A DNA stretch of 64,000 nt from positions 40,349-104,348 of the forward strand of contig JAISNV010000013.1 in the NCBI GenBank assembly GCA_031276035.1, in the 5' to 3' direction. The notes beneath the pieces were generated by a model. That model searched no databases, was not told where the DNA came from, and saw nothing but the letters and a program-made list of their open reading frames with translations. This DNA is from Bacteroidales bacterium. GTDB taxonomy: Bacteria > Bacteroidota > Bacteroidia > Bacteroidales > BM520. Each line of letters begins with the position of its first letter. Within the stretch, counting starts at the first letter, position 1. Positions 36,779-47,609 of the stretch are shown here, piece after piece. A program made the translations under genes and the position numbers.

Positions 36779-39333
36779 TGAAAAAACCGGCATTTATATT
36801 TATTCTAATCTTTTTATCTTTTATAACATTTGCACAAAATAAGTATTTTGATTTTTCAAATCGTGGTGAAGTTTATTTTTCTTTCAAAACCGATGACAAG
36901 AAAATAATTGAACAACTTGCCAGAATAATTTCTATTGATAAAATTGAAAATAATGACGATATTATTGCTTATGCTAATGAAAAAGAATTTAATAAATTTC
37001 TTGAATTTGGTATTGAACCGCAGATATTAACACCTCCGTCAATGCTTGAGGAACATAAAATGTTCACTCTTGATGATTATTATTCTAAGGCTGTAAATGA
37101 ATGGGACTCCTACCCTACTTATGAAGCCTACATTGCAATGATGGAAGATTTTGAAAATGACTTCCCCGACTTATGTGAAACAATAGAATTCTGTACCACT
37201 GTTAATAACAGAAAATTATTGATTTGTAAAATTACCAGCGATATAAATCCGAATAAAAAGACTAAAGTACATTTAAGTTCGACTATGCATGGCGACGAAA
37301 ACACAGGTTATGTATTAATGCTAAGATTAATTGACTATATTTTAAACAATTACGAAACCGATACCAGAATAAAAAACATTCTTGATAATGCCGAAATCTG
37401 GATTTGTCCGAACGCTAATCCCGACGGAACATATAAAACCGGCAACAGTAATGTTAGCGGCGCAACAAGGTATAATGGAAATAATGTTGATTTAAACAGG
37501 AATTACATGGATGATGCTTCCGAGAATCCTCACCCCGACGGCAACGAATGGCAACCGGAGACAGTAGCATTTATGGCATTACAAGAAGAACAAAAGTTTA
37601 ACCTTGCGGTAAATATACATGGCGGTGCGGAAGTTTGTAATTATCCATGGGATAACAAAAATACGTTGAGTGCCGATAATAGCTGGTGGGTATATGTTTG
37701 CCGCGAATATGCAGATACCGTACATGTTCACAATCCATCGTACATGACATATCTGAACAATGGAATCACAAGAGGCTCAATGTGGTATATGATTGATGGC
37801 GGCCGCCAGGATTATGCAAATTATTATGATCACTGCAGAGAGTTTTGCTTAGAAATAAGTAATACAAAAACTCCGACTGCCAGCACATTACCGAATTATT
37901 GGAATTGGAATTACCGTTCATTCTTAAATTTTATTGAACAAGCATTATATGGTATTCACGGTACGACAACAGACGGAGGAACAGGCTTACCGGTTAAATG
38001 TAGTGTTGTTATTGAAAGTCACGACCATACGGAATCACATGTTTTTTCCAACCAGACAACAGGTTATTACGTAAGACCAATAAAAGCAGGTACATATACA
38101 ATTACATATACCGCTCAAGGTTATGATCCTGAAGTAAGAACGCTTACCGTTAATGATAAAGAGAAAATAATCCAAGACATTCAATTTAATTATTCGGGAA
38201 TGACACCTGATTTCTCTGCCGATAATACAGATATAAACATAAATACGCAAGTATCATTTACTGATGAATCGTATTCAATAAATCCCATTACTGAATATGA
38301 TTGGACTTTTGAAGGCGGAACACCATCTGTTAGTAATGTTGAAAGCCCTGTCGTAACATATAATGAATCAGGAGTTTTTAATGTAAGCTTAACAATTTAT
38401 GACGGCACAACCTATAAAACAATTACAAAAGAAGATTACATTACGGTTTCTGTCCAACATATTATGCAGAACGGCATTATTGAAACTTGTGACGGATATT
38501 TTTTAGACTCGGGCGGCATAAACGGAGAATATTCTAATAATGAAAACTATATCATGACCTTTAAACCTTCTTCACAAACATCATTAATAAAAGTAACATT
38601 TTTAGAATTTGATATTGAAGAGCACAGTTCATGTGATTATGATTATTTAATCGTTTATGACGGTCCGGATACTTCATCCCCATCACTGGGAAAATATTGC
38701 GGAACCAATCTTCCAGGACCATTTATTTCTACTGCTGACGACGGTGCTTTAACCTTTGTTTTTAATAGTGATTATTCTCAAACAGGTGCGGGTTGGAAAG
38801 CTGTTGTAGAATGTATTCCGACAGTAGCAATACCACCAATTGCAGAGTTCTCGGCATCACATACAAGTATCACAATTAATAATCAAATCAACTTTTTCGA
38901 CGAATCTGAAAACAATCCTACTTCGTGGGAGTGGACTTTTGAAGGTGGCTATCCAGCATCCAGCAATGAACAAAATCCAATTGTAACATACTATTCGCCA
39001 GGAGATTTTGACGTAAATTTAAAGGTCAGCAATCAGGACGGAGAAGATATTATACTAAAAGAAAATTATATTAATGTAACTTTATCTATTGATCAATTTG
39101 ATGCAAACATCAAGATTTATCCTAATCCGGCTAAAGAAACAATTAAAATAGAATCCGAAACGTTAATAAACGAGATTGAAGTTATTGATTTATCCGGCAA
39201 AAGAATACTACATCAGCATATTAAAGAAAATAATGCTACAATTAATATAAATAGGATTCCTTACGGAGTATATCTACTTAATGTTCAATTAGAAAATTCA
39301 AAAATTACATCAAAAATAATAATTTCCGAATAA
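36778..39333 (+). CDS. M14 zinc carboxypeptidase with PKD and CUB domains and T9SS sorting domain
   Basis: 851 residues, secreted. After a signal peptide (about 1-19) comes an N-terminal region, then an M14 domain with zinc ligands H171 and E174 (STMHGDENTGY) and H281 (NIHGGAEV); E359 (CLEISNTKTP) is the general base. A regulatory-like beta domain (about 400-475), a PKD domain (about 480-560), a CUB domain (about 565-680) and a second PKD (about 685-770) follow. The C-terminus is a type A sorting domain (IKIYPNPAKETIKIES, GVYLLNVQL). It trims C-terminal residues from extracellular peptides. The gene shares one base with nadE. Confidence 0.9.
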   Translation: MKKPAFIFILIFLSFITFAQNKYFDFSNRGEVYFSFKTDDKKIIEQLARIISIDKIENNDDIIAYANEKEFNKFLEFGIEPQILTPPSMLEEHKMFTLDDYYSKAVNEWDSYPTYEAYIAMMEDFENDFPDLCETIEFCTTVNNRKLLICKITSDINPNKKTKVHLSSTMHGDENTGYVLMLRLIDYILNNYETDTRIKNILDNAEIWICPNANPDGTYKTGNSNVSGATRYNGNNVDLNRNYMDDASENPHPDGNEWQPETVAFMALQEEQKFNLAVNIHGGAEVCNYPWDNKNTLSADNSWWVYVCREYADTVHVHNPSYMTYLNNGITRGSMWYMIDGGRQDYANYYDHCREFCLEISNTKTPTASTLPNYWNWNYRSFLNFIEQALYGIHGTTTDGGTGLPVKCSVVIESHDHTESHVFSNQTTGYYVRPIKAGTYTITYTAQGYDPEVRTLTVNDKEKIIQDIQFNYSGMTPDFSADNTDININTQVSFTDESYSINPITEYDWTFEGGTPSVSNVESPVVTYNESGVFNVSLTIYDGTTYKTITKEDYITVSVQHIMQNGIIETCDGYFLDSGGINGEYSNNENYIMTFKPSSQTSLIKVTFLEFDIEEHSSCDYDYLIVYDGPDTSSPSLGKYCGTNLPGPFISTADDGALTFVFNSDYSQTGAGWKAVVECIPTVAIPPIAEFSASHTSITINNQINFFDESENNPTSWEWTFEGGYPASSNEQNPIVTYYSPGDFDVNLKVSNQDGEDIILKENYINVTLSIDQFDANIKIYPNPAKETIKIESETLINEIEVIDLSGKRILHQHIKENNATININRIPYGVYLLNVQLENSKITSKIIISE

Positions 39334-39339
39334 TCAAAT

Positions 39340-41541
39340 ATGTTAAAAAAAATATTAACATCAATATTATTTTCACTTATTATTTTTACTGTATATAGTC
39401 AAAATAATACAGTAAAACTTAATTTAGAAGCAGGTAGTGATAATACTTCGGTGAGTGTCGGTTGGGAAATACCCTCACATATCAATCCCGTTAATTTGGA
39501 TATATATATGATGGATAATATTAACCAAGCATTTTCATTAATTGAAAGCATTCCTAATCCTGCAAATAATTTTGCGACAGTAATAAACATTATTCTTTCC
39601 GATTTTACATTTCACTTTACGGCACAACTTACGGACAGCCAGTCAAATATTTATCATTCAGACACTCTAAGCCCTATTTACATGACACTCGGGGGCGGCA
39701 GTATATCTCAACCTCATCCAACAATAAGATGTCCTAAATATCCTTTAATAGCGCCTGATACTTTATATCTTTACAGAAAGTACCCTTACGATCAAACATT
39801 TATCAGAATTAATCCGCAGATTGAAACAGGAACTTCATTTATTGACAACACTTTAACTGCCGTATGCGATACAAATATCTCGTACTATGTTATCAATAAA
39901 GCAGGAAATTCTGTTTCGGCAATAAAATCAGCAAGATACACAGATCCTAATCCTCCCGACAAACCTATGATCCGAGGACTGACGGTAAATGATAACGGAG
40001 ACCTTATTATTCAATGGCATCATTCAACGGATATTGATGTTGAATTTTATAAGATTGATACGATTCTTCCGTATGGAACATGGCAAAACAAAGATAGTAT
40101 TCCGGCAAACCAGACATCATATGTTCTGATGAAAGACTTCTGTAGTTATAATAGTGATTTTTCCATACAATACAGGGTTTTAGCAGTTGATTCGTGCGGC
40201 AATAGTACAGTATGGGATTTAGATGAAATTGCATATAACCCGATGATTCTGAACATTCCATACGTTCATGAATGTAACTCCGTGCGTTTCTCATGGAATA
40301 ATGCAAATTGCATTAGCGGGAACATAAATAATTATTTCATAATCCTAAATGATCTTAATGAACAAACTACAGATACAATTACTTTTAACAATAACAATAT
40401 AATTTCCGAACCTAACGAAAATACTTATTATTGTAATATCAATAGATTTAATGCAAATACATCGTATCAATGTTTATTATATGCGGTAAATGATCAGCAA
40501 CCACCGGATACGGTTAGAACATGTGCTGTCGATTTTTATGTTGGTAACATTCCCAACGCTCCGGATACGCTTTCTATATTGGGCATTAAATATGAAACAC
40601 AAAGCGGAAACAATATTATTGATATTTATGTTGATCCGGAACCTGGCAAAGATGTTGAATATATTCTATACACGAATCCGCGAAATAACAGTGACGGAGT
40701 TTTAAAACAAGATACTATAGCAATAATTTCTTCAGATCAATTTCCTTTAGAATCCGGAAATTTAACTTTTCGCGACAATATGCAAGTTTCATCTGCTTAC
40801 AATTATTACTTGGTTGCAAAAAATTCATGCGGAACATCATTCATTGATTCTTCTTTTATGAAATCTATTTATTTAATGGGTGAAGAGGATTCAGACTCAC
40901 ACATGTTTCGCCTTTGTTTTTCCCAAAATATTACTAATTATGAGTATGATGAAATTACATATACGGTTCACAGAGAATATTTTTCGACTAACTCAAATGA
41001 ACCTAACGAAGACAACATAGATTGGATGAGTTGTAACACTACGCCGGTTGGTAGTCAGGAATTTTGCACATATTGTCAGACAAACTCTCCAGATGCTGTT
41101 TACAATTACTGTGATTATGATATGGATTTTTATTACGGAGAAGACAACTTTTCAATAACATGGCATATTGAAACTGAAATTACACATATTAACGGTGAAA
41201 CAAGTATTTCAATATCAAATCCTGTTACATTATATGCTTCTGTTCGAATGCCAAATGCTTTTATTCCAAACGCTATTAATGAGGTGAACAGCCGGTTCGG
41301 ACCGCTTAATTTCAGCCCGTACAATTCTCAAGACATCCAATCAATAGATTTTCAAATATTTAATTCTTGGGGAGAAAGAATATGGTATGGCAAAGATATT
41401 TTCATTGATTTTTATTGGACTGGAAAAACGGTAAACGGTAAAGATGCTCCGGCGGGCGTTTATTTATATATCTATACCATAACGTTTAAAAACGGATTAA
41501 GTTTCAAAACTCAAGGCAGCGTAAACTTAATCAGGCATTAG
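39340..41541 (+). CDS. T9SS type B-sorted surface protein with fibronectin-like repeats
   Basis: 733 residues with a signal peptide (about 1-20). The middle resembles several fibronectin type III-like beta domains (VGWEIPSHINPVNLDIY; KPMIRGLTVNDNGDLIIQWH; NSVRFSWNNANC). The last 95 residues are a type B T9SS sorting domain (gliding-motility C-terminal type): MPNAFIPNAINEVNSRFGP, FNSWGERIWYG, WTGKTVNGKDAPAGVYLY and GSVNLIR. It starts 6 bp after the carboxypeptidase gene, so the two surface proteins are cotranscribed. No enzymatic domain was recognised. Confidence 0.85.
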   Translation: MLKKILTSILFSLIIFTVYSQNNTVKLNLEAGSDNTSVSVGWEIPSHINPVNLDIYMMDNINQAFSLIESIPNPANNFATVINIILSDFTFHFTAQLTDSQSNIYHSDTLSPIYMTLGGGSISQPHPTIRCPKYPLIAPDTLYLYRKYPYDQTFIRINPQIETGTSFIDNTLTAVCDTNISYYVINKAGNSVSAIKSARYTDPNPPDKPMIRGLTVNDNGDLIIQWHHSTDIDVEFYKIDTILPYGTWQNKDSIPANQTSYVLMKDFCSYNSDFSIQYRVLAVDSCGNSTVWDLDEIAYNPMILNIPYVHECNSVRFSWNNANCISGNINNYFIILNDLNEQTTDTITFNNNNIISEPNENTYYCNINRFNANTSYQCLLYAVNDQQPPDTVRTCAVDFYVGNIPNAPDTLSILGIKYETQSGNNIIDIYVDPEPGKDVEYILYTNPRNNSDGVLKQDTIAIISSDQFPLESGNLTFRDNMQVSSAYNYYLVAKNSCGTSFIDSSFMKSIYLMGEEDSDSHMFRLCFSQNITNYEYDEITYTVHREYFSTNSNEPNEDNIDWMSCNTTPVGSQEFCTYCQTNSPDAVYNYCDYDMDFYYGEDNFSITWHIETEITHINGETSISISNPVTLYASVRMPNAFIPNAINEVNSRFGPLNFSPYNSQDIQSIDFQIFNSWGERIWYGKDIFIDFYWTGKTVNGKDAPAGVYLYIYTITFKNGLSFKTQGSVNLIRH

Positions 41542-41574
41542 TTTTTTTTAAGATTCATATATTATTTTTTATTA

Positions 41575-41582
41575 TATCTTTG
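41575..41582 (+). promoter_or_regulatory. -7 promoter element of the SurA-MoxR-LptB operon
   Basis: TATCTTTG matches TAnnTTTG. The leader to the ATG at 41667 is about 75 nt and contains a short hairpin with four G-C pairs (CCCC at 41599-41602 and GGGG at 41609-41612). No -33 was clear. Confidence 0.5.
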
Positions 41583-41666
41583 TACCTTAATTGAAAATCC
41601 CCAAATTAGGGGTTAAAGATTTGTTATTCTGTATATTTTTAATAAAACAACTAAACTTTTAAAAAG

Positions 41667-43625
41667 ATGAGATACAAGCATTTATTTTTAACTACTATTT
41701 TATGTTTATTTATTTTTGCGGGAAATGCGCAGGTTATTGTAAAAATTGGCAATGATGAAATTCTAACTGAAGATTTTATCGCTTTATATCAGAAGAATAA
41801 CGACCCTGATCTTACAATAGAACAGTTAACAAAAGAAGAATATCTCGATCTTTATATTAACTTCAAATTAAAAGTTAAGGAAGCCGAAGCATTAGGAATG
41901 AACCAGGAGCGTTCATTTATTAGAGAATTTAACGGATATAGGGATCAACTTGTAAAACCTTTTTTAGTTGACAGTTCCGCTTACGAAAACTTGATAAAAG
42001 AATCTTACGAACATATGAAATATGATCTCAGGGCAAGTCACATTTTAATTAATCTCCCTGAGATGGAAGTGAGCAGTGATACTATTTATGCTTGGAATAA
42101 AGCAATCTCAATCAGAGATAAATTTTTAAAAGGTGAAGATTTCGGAGATTTGGCATATAAATACTCAGACGACCCATCGGCAAGGGAAAGAGATTGGGAC
42201 GGAAGAAAAATTCCTGCAAACAGAGGCGATTTAGGCTATTTCTCCGCATTTGATATGGTTTATCCTTTTGAAAATGTAGCCTACGAAACAAAAATCGGTG
42301 AAGTTTCAATGCCTGTAAGAAGCAAGTTCGGCTATCATATAGTTTATGTAACAGATAGAATTCCTTCATTAGGAGAATGTTCGGTATCACATCTTTTATT
42401 AAGAGTACCGGCAGATGCTACAAAATCTGATTCTGCAAAAATAATGGAAAGAGCTCAGGCTTTGTATGACAGAATGATGAAAGGTGAAAATTTTACAACT
42501 TTGGTTAAGGAATACAGTGAAGATAAATCAACCAGTGATATTGGCGGGCAGTTAAGAATTTTTACATCCAGTAAACTTGAACCGACTTTCATTAAGTATG
42601 TTTCAACTTTGCAAAACCCCGGTGATATAAGTGTTCCGTTTTTTACTCCATACGGCTGTCATATTGTTAAACTCGACAAAAGAGGTAAACTGGGAACATT
42701 GGAGGAAGAAACCCCTATTATCAAAAAAAGAATAACCGGCTCGGATAGGTTAAAGATTCAAAACGATCTTTTATACATTCATCTGCGCAATGAATATAAT
42801 TACAAATTAAACGGCGATAACTACAATGAAATACTTCCATTAATAGAAGAGCATTTCAAAAATCTTTCCGTAATAAAGCTGGACGAAAATAAAGAATTAT
42901 TTACCTATTCTGACCGCTCTGCAAGTCAGAATGATTTCATAACTTATATGTTCGTCAATGAAATGGAAATGCCTACAGGGTATTCTAAAGCTAATATTCT
43001 AAAATATCTTGACAATTTTGTTAACACAAAGCTCTTTGAAATTGAAGCAGAAAAAATTGCAAATGAAAACTCGGAGTTCAAATTATTATTACAAGAATAC
43101 TATGACGGTATATTATTATTTAATATTAATGATGAGTTTATCTGGAAAAAAGCTATGAACGACAGCTTAGGATTGGCAAATTATTACGAAAAGAATAAGG
43201 ATAATTATTATTGGAAAGAACGCACAAACGCTACGCTATATACAATTAGTGATCCTTCTACCGCCAAGAAAATCAGAAAATCTATTATTAAAGGTTATGA
43301 TGATAAGGAAATTGCAAAAATGTATGCAACCGACAACAACCCCAGACCAATAAATGTAGAGAAACGTTTGTATGAACAAGGCGAAAATACTGTAATTGAT
43401 ACAGTTGATAAAAAAGTCGGCATTTCAAAAGTAATAAATAATAACGGCAAAACTTATCTTGTAAAGATAAATGAAGTTATTCCTCCGAAAAACAAAACAT
43501 TAAGTGAATGTAGAGGTTCTGTAATTTCCGATTATCAAACATACCTTGAAGATGAGTGGTTAAAGGAATTAAAAGAAAAATATCCGGTAGTAATCAACTA
43601 CACCGAACTCGAAAAAATAAAATAA
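41667..43625 (+). CDS. PpiC/SurA-type periplasmic peptidyl-prolyl isomerase
   Basis: 652 residues with a signal peptide (about 1-22, GNAQ). Two parvulin-type rotamase domains are visible: RASHILINLPEME to GYHIVYVTDR (about 115-235) and CSVSHLLLRVPADA to YGCHIVKLDKRG (about 235-340). A C-terminal helical half (about 345-652) has no recognised domain. It probably chaperones outer-membrane proteins. It overlaps the next gene by one base. Confidence 0.9.
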   Translation: MRYKHLFLTTILCLFIFAGNAQVIVKIGNDEILTEDFIALYQKNNDPDLTIEQLTKEEYLDLYINFKLKVKEAEALGMNQERSFIREFNGYRDQLVKPFLVDSSAYENLIKESYEHMKYDLRASHILINLPEMEVSSDTIYAWNKAISIRDKFLKGEDFGDLAYKYSDDPSARERDWDGRKIPANRGDLGYFSAFDMVYPFENVAYETKIGEVSMPVRSKFGYHIVYVTDRIPSLGECSVSHLLLRVPADATKSDSAKIMERAQALYDRMMKGENFTTLVKEYSEDKSTSDIGGQLRIFTSSKLEPTFIKYVSTLQNPGDISVPFFTPYGCHIVKLDKRGKLGTLEEETPIIKKRITGSDRLKIQNDLLYIHLRNEYNYKLNGDNYNEILPLIEEHFKNLSVIKLDENKELFTYSDRSASQNDFITYMFVNEMEMPTGYSKANILKYLDNFVNTKLFEIEAEKIANENSEFKLLLQEYYDGILLFNINDEFIWKKAMNDSLGLANYYEKNKDNYYWKERTNATLYTISDPSTAKKIRKSIIKGYDDKEIAKMYATDNNPRPINVEKRLYEQGENTVIDTVDKKVGISKVINNNGKTYLVKINEVIPPKNKTLSECRGSVISDYQTYLEDEWLKELKEKYPVVINYTELEKIK

Positions 43626-44482
43626 TGAAAATCACACATATAAATATCTTTATATTAATCATATTAGTTTTTTCCTCCTGTTCTTTAAAAAAAGATAAGC
43701 AGGAACAGGAAAAAGCTATTGCAAGAGTATATGATAGATATTTATATCCGTCTGATATTATCGGAATAAACTCAACTAAATTAAGTGAAATAGATAGCAT
43801 TGAGTTTATTAAGGCTTATACCGGTTCATGGATAAAAAATCAATTACTGCTATACAAAGCCGAATCAAATCTTACCGAAGAAGATTTGGACATCGACAAA
43901 TTGATTGAAAATTACAGAGAGTCATTAGTTATTTTTACATACGAACAAAAAGTTATTGAACAAACTCTAGATACTATTGTTACCGAAATCGAAATTGAAA
44001 ATTATTACGAAAACAATAAAAGTAATTTTGAATTAAGACAAAATATTGTCAAGGTATCTTATTTAATAACTAAGTCTAAAGTAGTTAAGAAACCTGCCGA
44101 AATTAAAAAATGGCTTATGTCTGATAATGAGGATGATCAATACAAACTTCAGAAATTTTGTGAAGCAAATGCCGAAAAATATTATTTTGATGAAAATAAA
44201 TGGTTCCTTTTCAGCGATATTATTAAAGAAATACCGATAGACACTTATAATGAAGAGGCTTTTTTAAAAACAAATAATTATATTAATTTTAAAGATTCGG
44301 ACTACGAGTACTTTATTTACATCAAGGATTTTATGGCAAAAGAAAGTATTTCTCCTTTAGAATTTGTAAAGTCTAACATAAATAACATTATCATCAATAA
44401 AAGAAAGAAAATGTTATTGCAACAGATTGAAAACGATTTATATAAAACAGCTCTAAAAAATAACGCAATCGATATTTATTAA
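43625..44482 (+). CDS. SurA-operon lipoprotein without rotamase domain
   Basis: 285 residues from the ATG at 43625, which overlaps the upstream TAA by one base; an in-frame start at 43556 would lie inside the upstream gene and lose the signal. The signal peptide ends in a lipobox (FSSC). The mature protein is charged and mostly helical, with the SurA-like N-terminal helical pattern (SWIKNQLLLYKAESNLTEED; IEIENYYENNKSNFELRQNI), but no parvulin motif. It may be a chaperone partner of the flanking SurA-like proteins. Confidence 0.75.
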   Translation: MKITHINIFILIILVFSSCSLKKDKQEQEKAIARVYDRYLYPSDIIGINSTKLSEIDSIEFIKAYTGSWIKNQLLLYKAESNLTEEDLDIDKLIENYRESLVIFTYEQKVIEQTLDTIVTEIEIENYYENNKSNFELRQNIVKVSYLITKSKVVKKPAEIKKWLMSDNEDDQYKLQKFCEANAEKYYFDENKWFLFSDIIKEIPIDTYNEEAFLKTNNYINFKDSDYEYFIYIKDFMAKESISPLEFVKSNINNIIINKRKKMLLQQIENDLYKTALKNNAIDIY

Positions 44483-44519
44483 TATTAAAATACTTTTATA
44501 AACGATAACAGCGACCTTA

Positions 44520-45866
44520 ATGAAAACAATAAAAAAAATACTCATAATCTCTTGTATATTTTTGACAAGTACGGTTTTTGCTCAGGAAAATTCTAAAATA
44601 ATTGATGAAGTAATAGCAATTGTCGGACAGGAAATGATAATGCTTTCCGATTTAGAAAATCATTATCTTCAATACAGATCAAGTTTACCGGACATAACCA
44701 AATGTGAAGTACTTGATGATTTATTATTTCAAAAATTATTGATTACTCAAGCCGCAATAGATTCAATAGAAGTTAACGAAGCTTATGTTGAAATGGAATT
44801 GGATAACAGAATACGTTATTTCATTTCATCTATGGGTTCTAAAGAAAAGTTTGAAAGTTTTTACGGTAAAAAAGTCGATGAAATTAAAAACGAATTTAGA
44901 GAATCTATTAGAGATCAAATGATAGTTGAAACTGTTAAAGATAATATTACAGTAAATACAAAGATAACACCTACAGAAGTTCGAGAGTATTTCAATTCTA
45001 TCCCGAAATCCGAAGTACCTGATATTCCCGCTGAATACGAAATTTCGCAAATCATTAAGAAACCAACTATCAGTGTTACGGAAATGGAAGTGGCATATAA
45101 TAAAATTGCCGGAATTCGCGAACGTGTAATTAATGGCGAAGACTTTTCAACCATGGCGGTACTTTATTCCGAGGATCCGGGTTCCGCATCGCAAGGCGGA
45201 TCTATAGGTACTGTCGGAAGAGGTGATACATATCCTGACTTTGAAGCCGCTGCTTATGCTCTTAAACCCGGTGAAATATCTAACGTTATTAAAACCCAGG
45301 CAGGTTATCATATAATAAAATCTATCAATCGTATGGGAGATTATATTGATGTTCAACATATTCTTATTGTCCCGAAAGCTTCTCCATACGATTTACACAG
45401 AGCAAACCAGTTTTTAGATTCTGTATATAATGTTATTAAAAATGATACAATGTCTTTTGAAACTGCTGCCAGAAAATTCTCTGATGATCCGGGAAAAATC
45501 AATGGTGGTATTATTGTAAATCCTTATACCGGAAATACTTGGTTTGATGCGACACAATTAGGTAACTACGACGCACAATTGTTTTTTATTATTGATAAAC
45601 TCCAAGTTGGTGAAATTTCGCGGCCGTCAAAAATGATGACGGAAGACGGCAATGAAGCTTACAGAATTCTACTTCTTAAATCGCGTACCGTACCTCATAA
45701 AGCTAATTTAAGAGACGATTATAATAAGATTCAGGGTTGGGCAGAACAAGAGAAAAATACTCTTACTATTGCTAAATGGGTAAGATCTAAAGCTGCAAAA
45801 ACATATATTTTTATAAAAGACGAATATCAGAATTGTGATATACTAAATAAATGGATTCAAAAATAA
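44520..45866 (+). CDS. surA: Periplasmic chaperone SurA
   Basis: 448 residues with a signal peptide (about 1-21, TVFAQ). The SurA N-domain opens with IIDEVIAIVGQEMIMLSDLE, the typical start of SurA mature proteins. Two rotamase domains follow (about 168-270, with EDPGSASQGGSIGTVGRGD and AGYHIIK; about 275-390, with DVQHILIVP). SurA escorts beta-barrel proteins across the periplasm. It is 37 bp after the lipoprotein gene and 4 bp before the MoxR gene. Confidence 0.92.
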   Translation: MKTIKKILIISCIFLTSTVFAQENSKIIDEVIAIVGQEMIMLSDLENHYLQYRSSLPDITKCEVLDDLLFQKLLITQAAIDSIEVNEAYVEMELDNRIRYFISSMGSKEKFESFYGKKVDEIKNEFRESIRDQMIVETVKDNITVNTKITPTEVREYFNSIPKSEVPDIPAEYEISQIIKKPTISVTEMEVAYNKIAGIRERVINGEDFSTMAVLYSEDPGSASQGGSIGTVGRGDTYPDFEAAAYALKPGEISNVIKTQAGYHIIKSINRMGDYIDVQHILIVPKASPYDLHRANQFLDSVYNVIKNDTMSFETAARKFSDDPGKINGGIIVNPYTGNTWFDATQLGNYDAQLFFIIDKLQVGEISRPSKMMTEDGNEAYRILLLKSRTVPHKANLRDDYNKIQGWAEQEKNTLTIAKWVRSKAAKTYIFIKDEYQNCDILNKWIQK

Positions 45867-45870
45867 TATT

Positions 45871-46839
45871 ATGAATAAAGAAGATCACGTAAAAGAATTT
45901 AATGAATTTGTTTCCGCATATAAACGATTAAAAGAAGAAATAGCGAAAACTATTGTAGGGCAAGATAAGGTTGTTGACGATGTACTTATAGCCATTTTCA
46001 GTAAAGGTCACGGACTGCTTGTCGGAGTTCCTGGATTGGCAAAGACTTTATTGGTTAGCACAATTGCCAAAGCATTAAATTTAACATTCAACAGAATCCA
46101 GTTTACTCCCGACCTTATGCCGTCGGATATTATCGGTGCCGAAATTTTAGATAAAAATCGTGATTTTACTCTTATAAAAGGCCCTCTTTTTTCTAATATC
46201 ATTTTAGCTGACGAGATAAACCGAACACCTCCAAAAACACAATCCGCACTTCTGGAAGCGATGCAGGAAAAATCTATTACGATTGGTAAAGAAACTCATA
46301 AACTTGAAGAACCCTTTTTTGTTCTTGCAACACAAAATCCGATTGAACAAGAAGGTACATACCCTCTGCCCGAGGCTCAACTCGACAGATTTATGTTTAA
46401 TATTGTTTTAGATTATCCTTCATTTGATGAAGAGGTTGAAATTATTAAACGTACTACCGCCAATGAAATGCCGGAAACAAATGTTATTCTTTCAAAAGAA
46501 GACATTATCAAATATCAGAATATTGTGCGTATGATTCCGGTTCCCGATAATATTTACAGATATGCAGTAAATATAGCGGCACAAACCCGCCCGTTTACAC
46601 CACAAGCTCCTGAAATTGTGAATACATACTTATCATGGGGCGCAGGGCCGAGAGCTTCGCAATATCTTATCCTCGGTGCAAAATGTCATGCGGCTATCCA
46701 CGGTAAATTTTCTCCGGATTTTGAAGATATAAACGCCGTAGCAAAATCTATCCTTCGCCATCGTATTGTAAAAAATTACAAAGCGGAAGCAGAAGGAATT
46801 TCTCAAGATTACATTGTTGATCAACTTTTAGAGAAATAA
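45871..46839 (+). CDS. MoxR family AAA+ ATPase
   Basis: 322 residues. Walker A GVPGLAKT, Walker [21 protein letters not shown] and the sensor segment [23 protein letters not shown] are typical of MoxR. Members act as ATP-driven chaperones, usually with von Willebrand-factor-A partner proteins. No such partner lies next to it; the neighbours are surA and lptB. It shares one base with lptB. Confidence 0.95.
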   Translation: MNKEDHVKEFNEFVSAYKRLKEEIAKTIVGQDKVVDDVLIAIFSKGHGLLVGVPGLAKTLLVSTIAKALNLTFNRIQFTPDLMPSDIIGAEILDKNRDFTLIKGPLFSNIILADEINRTPPKTQSALLEAMQEKSITIGKETHKLEEPFFVLATQNPIEQEGTYPLPEAQLDRFMFNIVLDYPSFDEEVEIIKRTTANEMPETNVILSKEDIIKYQNIVRMIPVPDNIYRYAVNIAAQTRPFTPQAPEIVNTYLSWGAGPRASQYLILGAKCHAAIHGKFSPDFEDINAVAKSILRHRIVKNYKAEAEGISQDYIVDQLLEK

Positions 46840-47564
46840 TGATTCTTCGAACCGAAAATCTGGTCAAAGTTTACAAGAAACGTGCTGTTGTAAACAATGT
46901 TTCAATAAATGTTGAACAGGGCAGTATTGTCGGGTTATTAGGTCCTAACGGAGCAGGAAAAACCACATCATTTTACATGATAGTCGGATTAATAAAACCG
47001 TTATCGGGAAAAATATTTTTAGAAAACATGGATATTACCGAAATGCCCATGTATAAAAGAGCAAAGCTGGGAATCGGTTATCTACCGCAAGAAGTATCCG
47101 TCTTCAGGCATTTAAGCGTTGAAGACAATATTTATTCTATTTTAGAATTTACAGACAGGACAAAAGCCGAAAGAGAGGAGAAACTTGAATCTCTTTTAAA
47201 AGAATTCGGGCTTGACCATGTTAGAAAGACAAAAGGAATTTCTTTATCCGGCGGCGAAAGAAGAAGAACAGAGATTGCGCGTTCATTAGCTGTAGATCCG
47301 AAATTTATTCTTTTGGATGAACCTTTTGCCGGCGTAGATCCTATCGCGGTAGAAGACATTCAACGCATAGTCAGACAATTAAAAGAAAGAAATATAGGAG
47401 TAATCATAACAGACCATAATGTACATGAAACTCTGAGCATTACAGACAGAGCTTATCTTTTATTTGAAGGTAAAGTTTTAAAATCCGGCACAGCCGAAGA
47501 GCTCGCCGCAGACGAAATGGTAAGGAAAGTTTATCTTGGCGAGCATTTCGAACTAAGAAGATAA
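46839..47564 (+). CDS. lptB: LPS export ABC transporter ATPase LptB
   Basis: 241 residues. Walker A GPNGAGKT, signature [16 protein letters not shown], Walker [14 protein letters not shown] and the switch [12 protein letters not shown] match LptB, including the NVHETL sequence that distinguishes it from related ATPases. It powers extraction of lipopolysaccharide from the inner membrane with LptFG, which are not encoded here. It is last in the SurA-MoxR operon, which ties the operon to outer-membrane assembly. Confidence 0.95.
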   Translation: MILRTENLVKVYKKRAVVNNVSINVEQGSIVGLLGPNGAGKTTSFYMIVGLIKPLSGKIFLENMDITEMPMYKRAKLGIGYLPQEVSVFRHLSVEDNIYSILEFTDRTKAEREEKLESLLKEFGLDHVRKTKGISLSGGERRRTEIARSLAVDPKFILLDEPFAGVDPIAVEDIQRIVRQLKERNIGVIITDHNVHETLSITDRAYLLFEGKVLKSGTAEELAADEMVRKVYLGEHFELRR

Positions 47565-47609
47565 GAGAGATTCTTTTATTACTTTACAGCCTTATCTTGT
47601 GTATTGAAT

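Noticed and set aside
41596..41615. Small hairpin in the leader of the SurA operon
   Set aside because: Only four G-C pairs are uninterrupted; not enough to claim a terminator or riboswitch.
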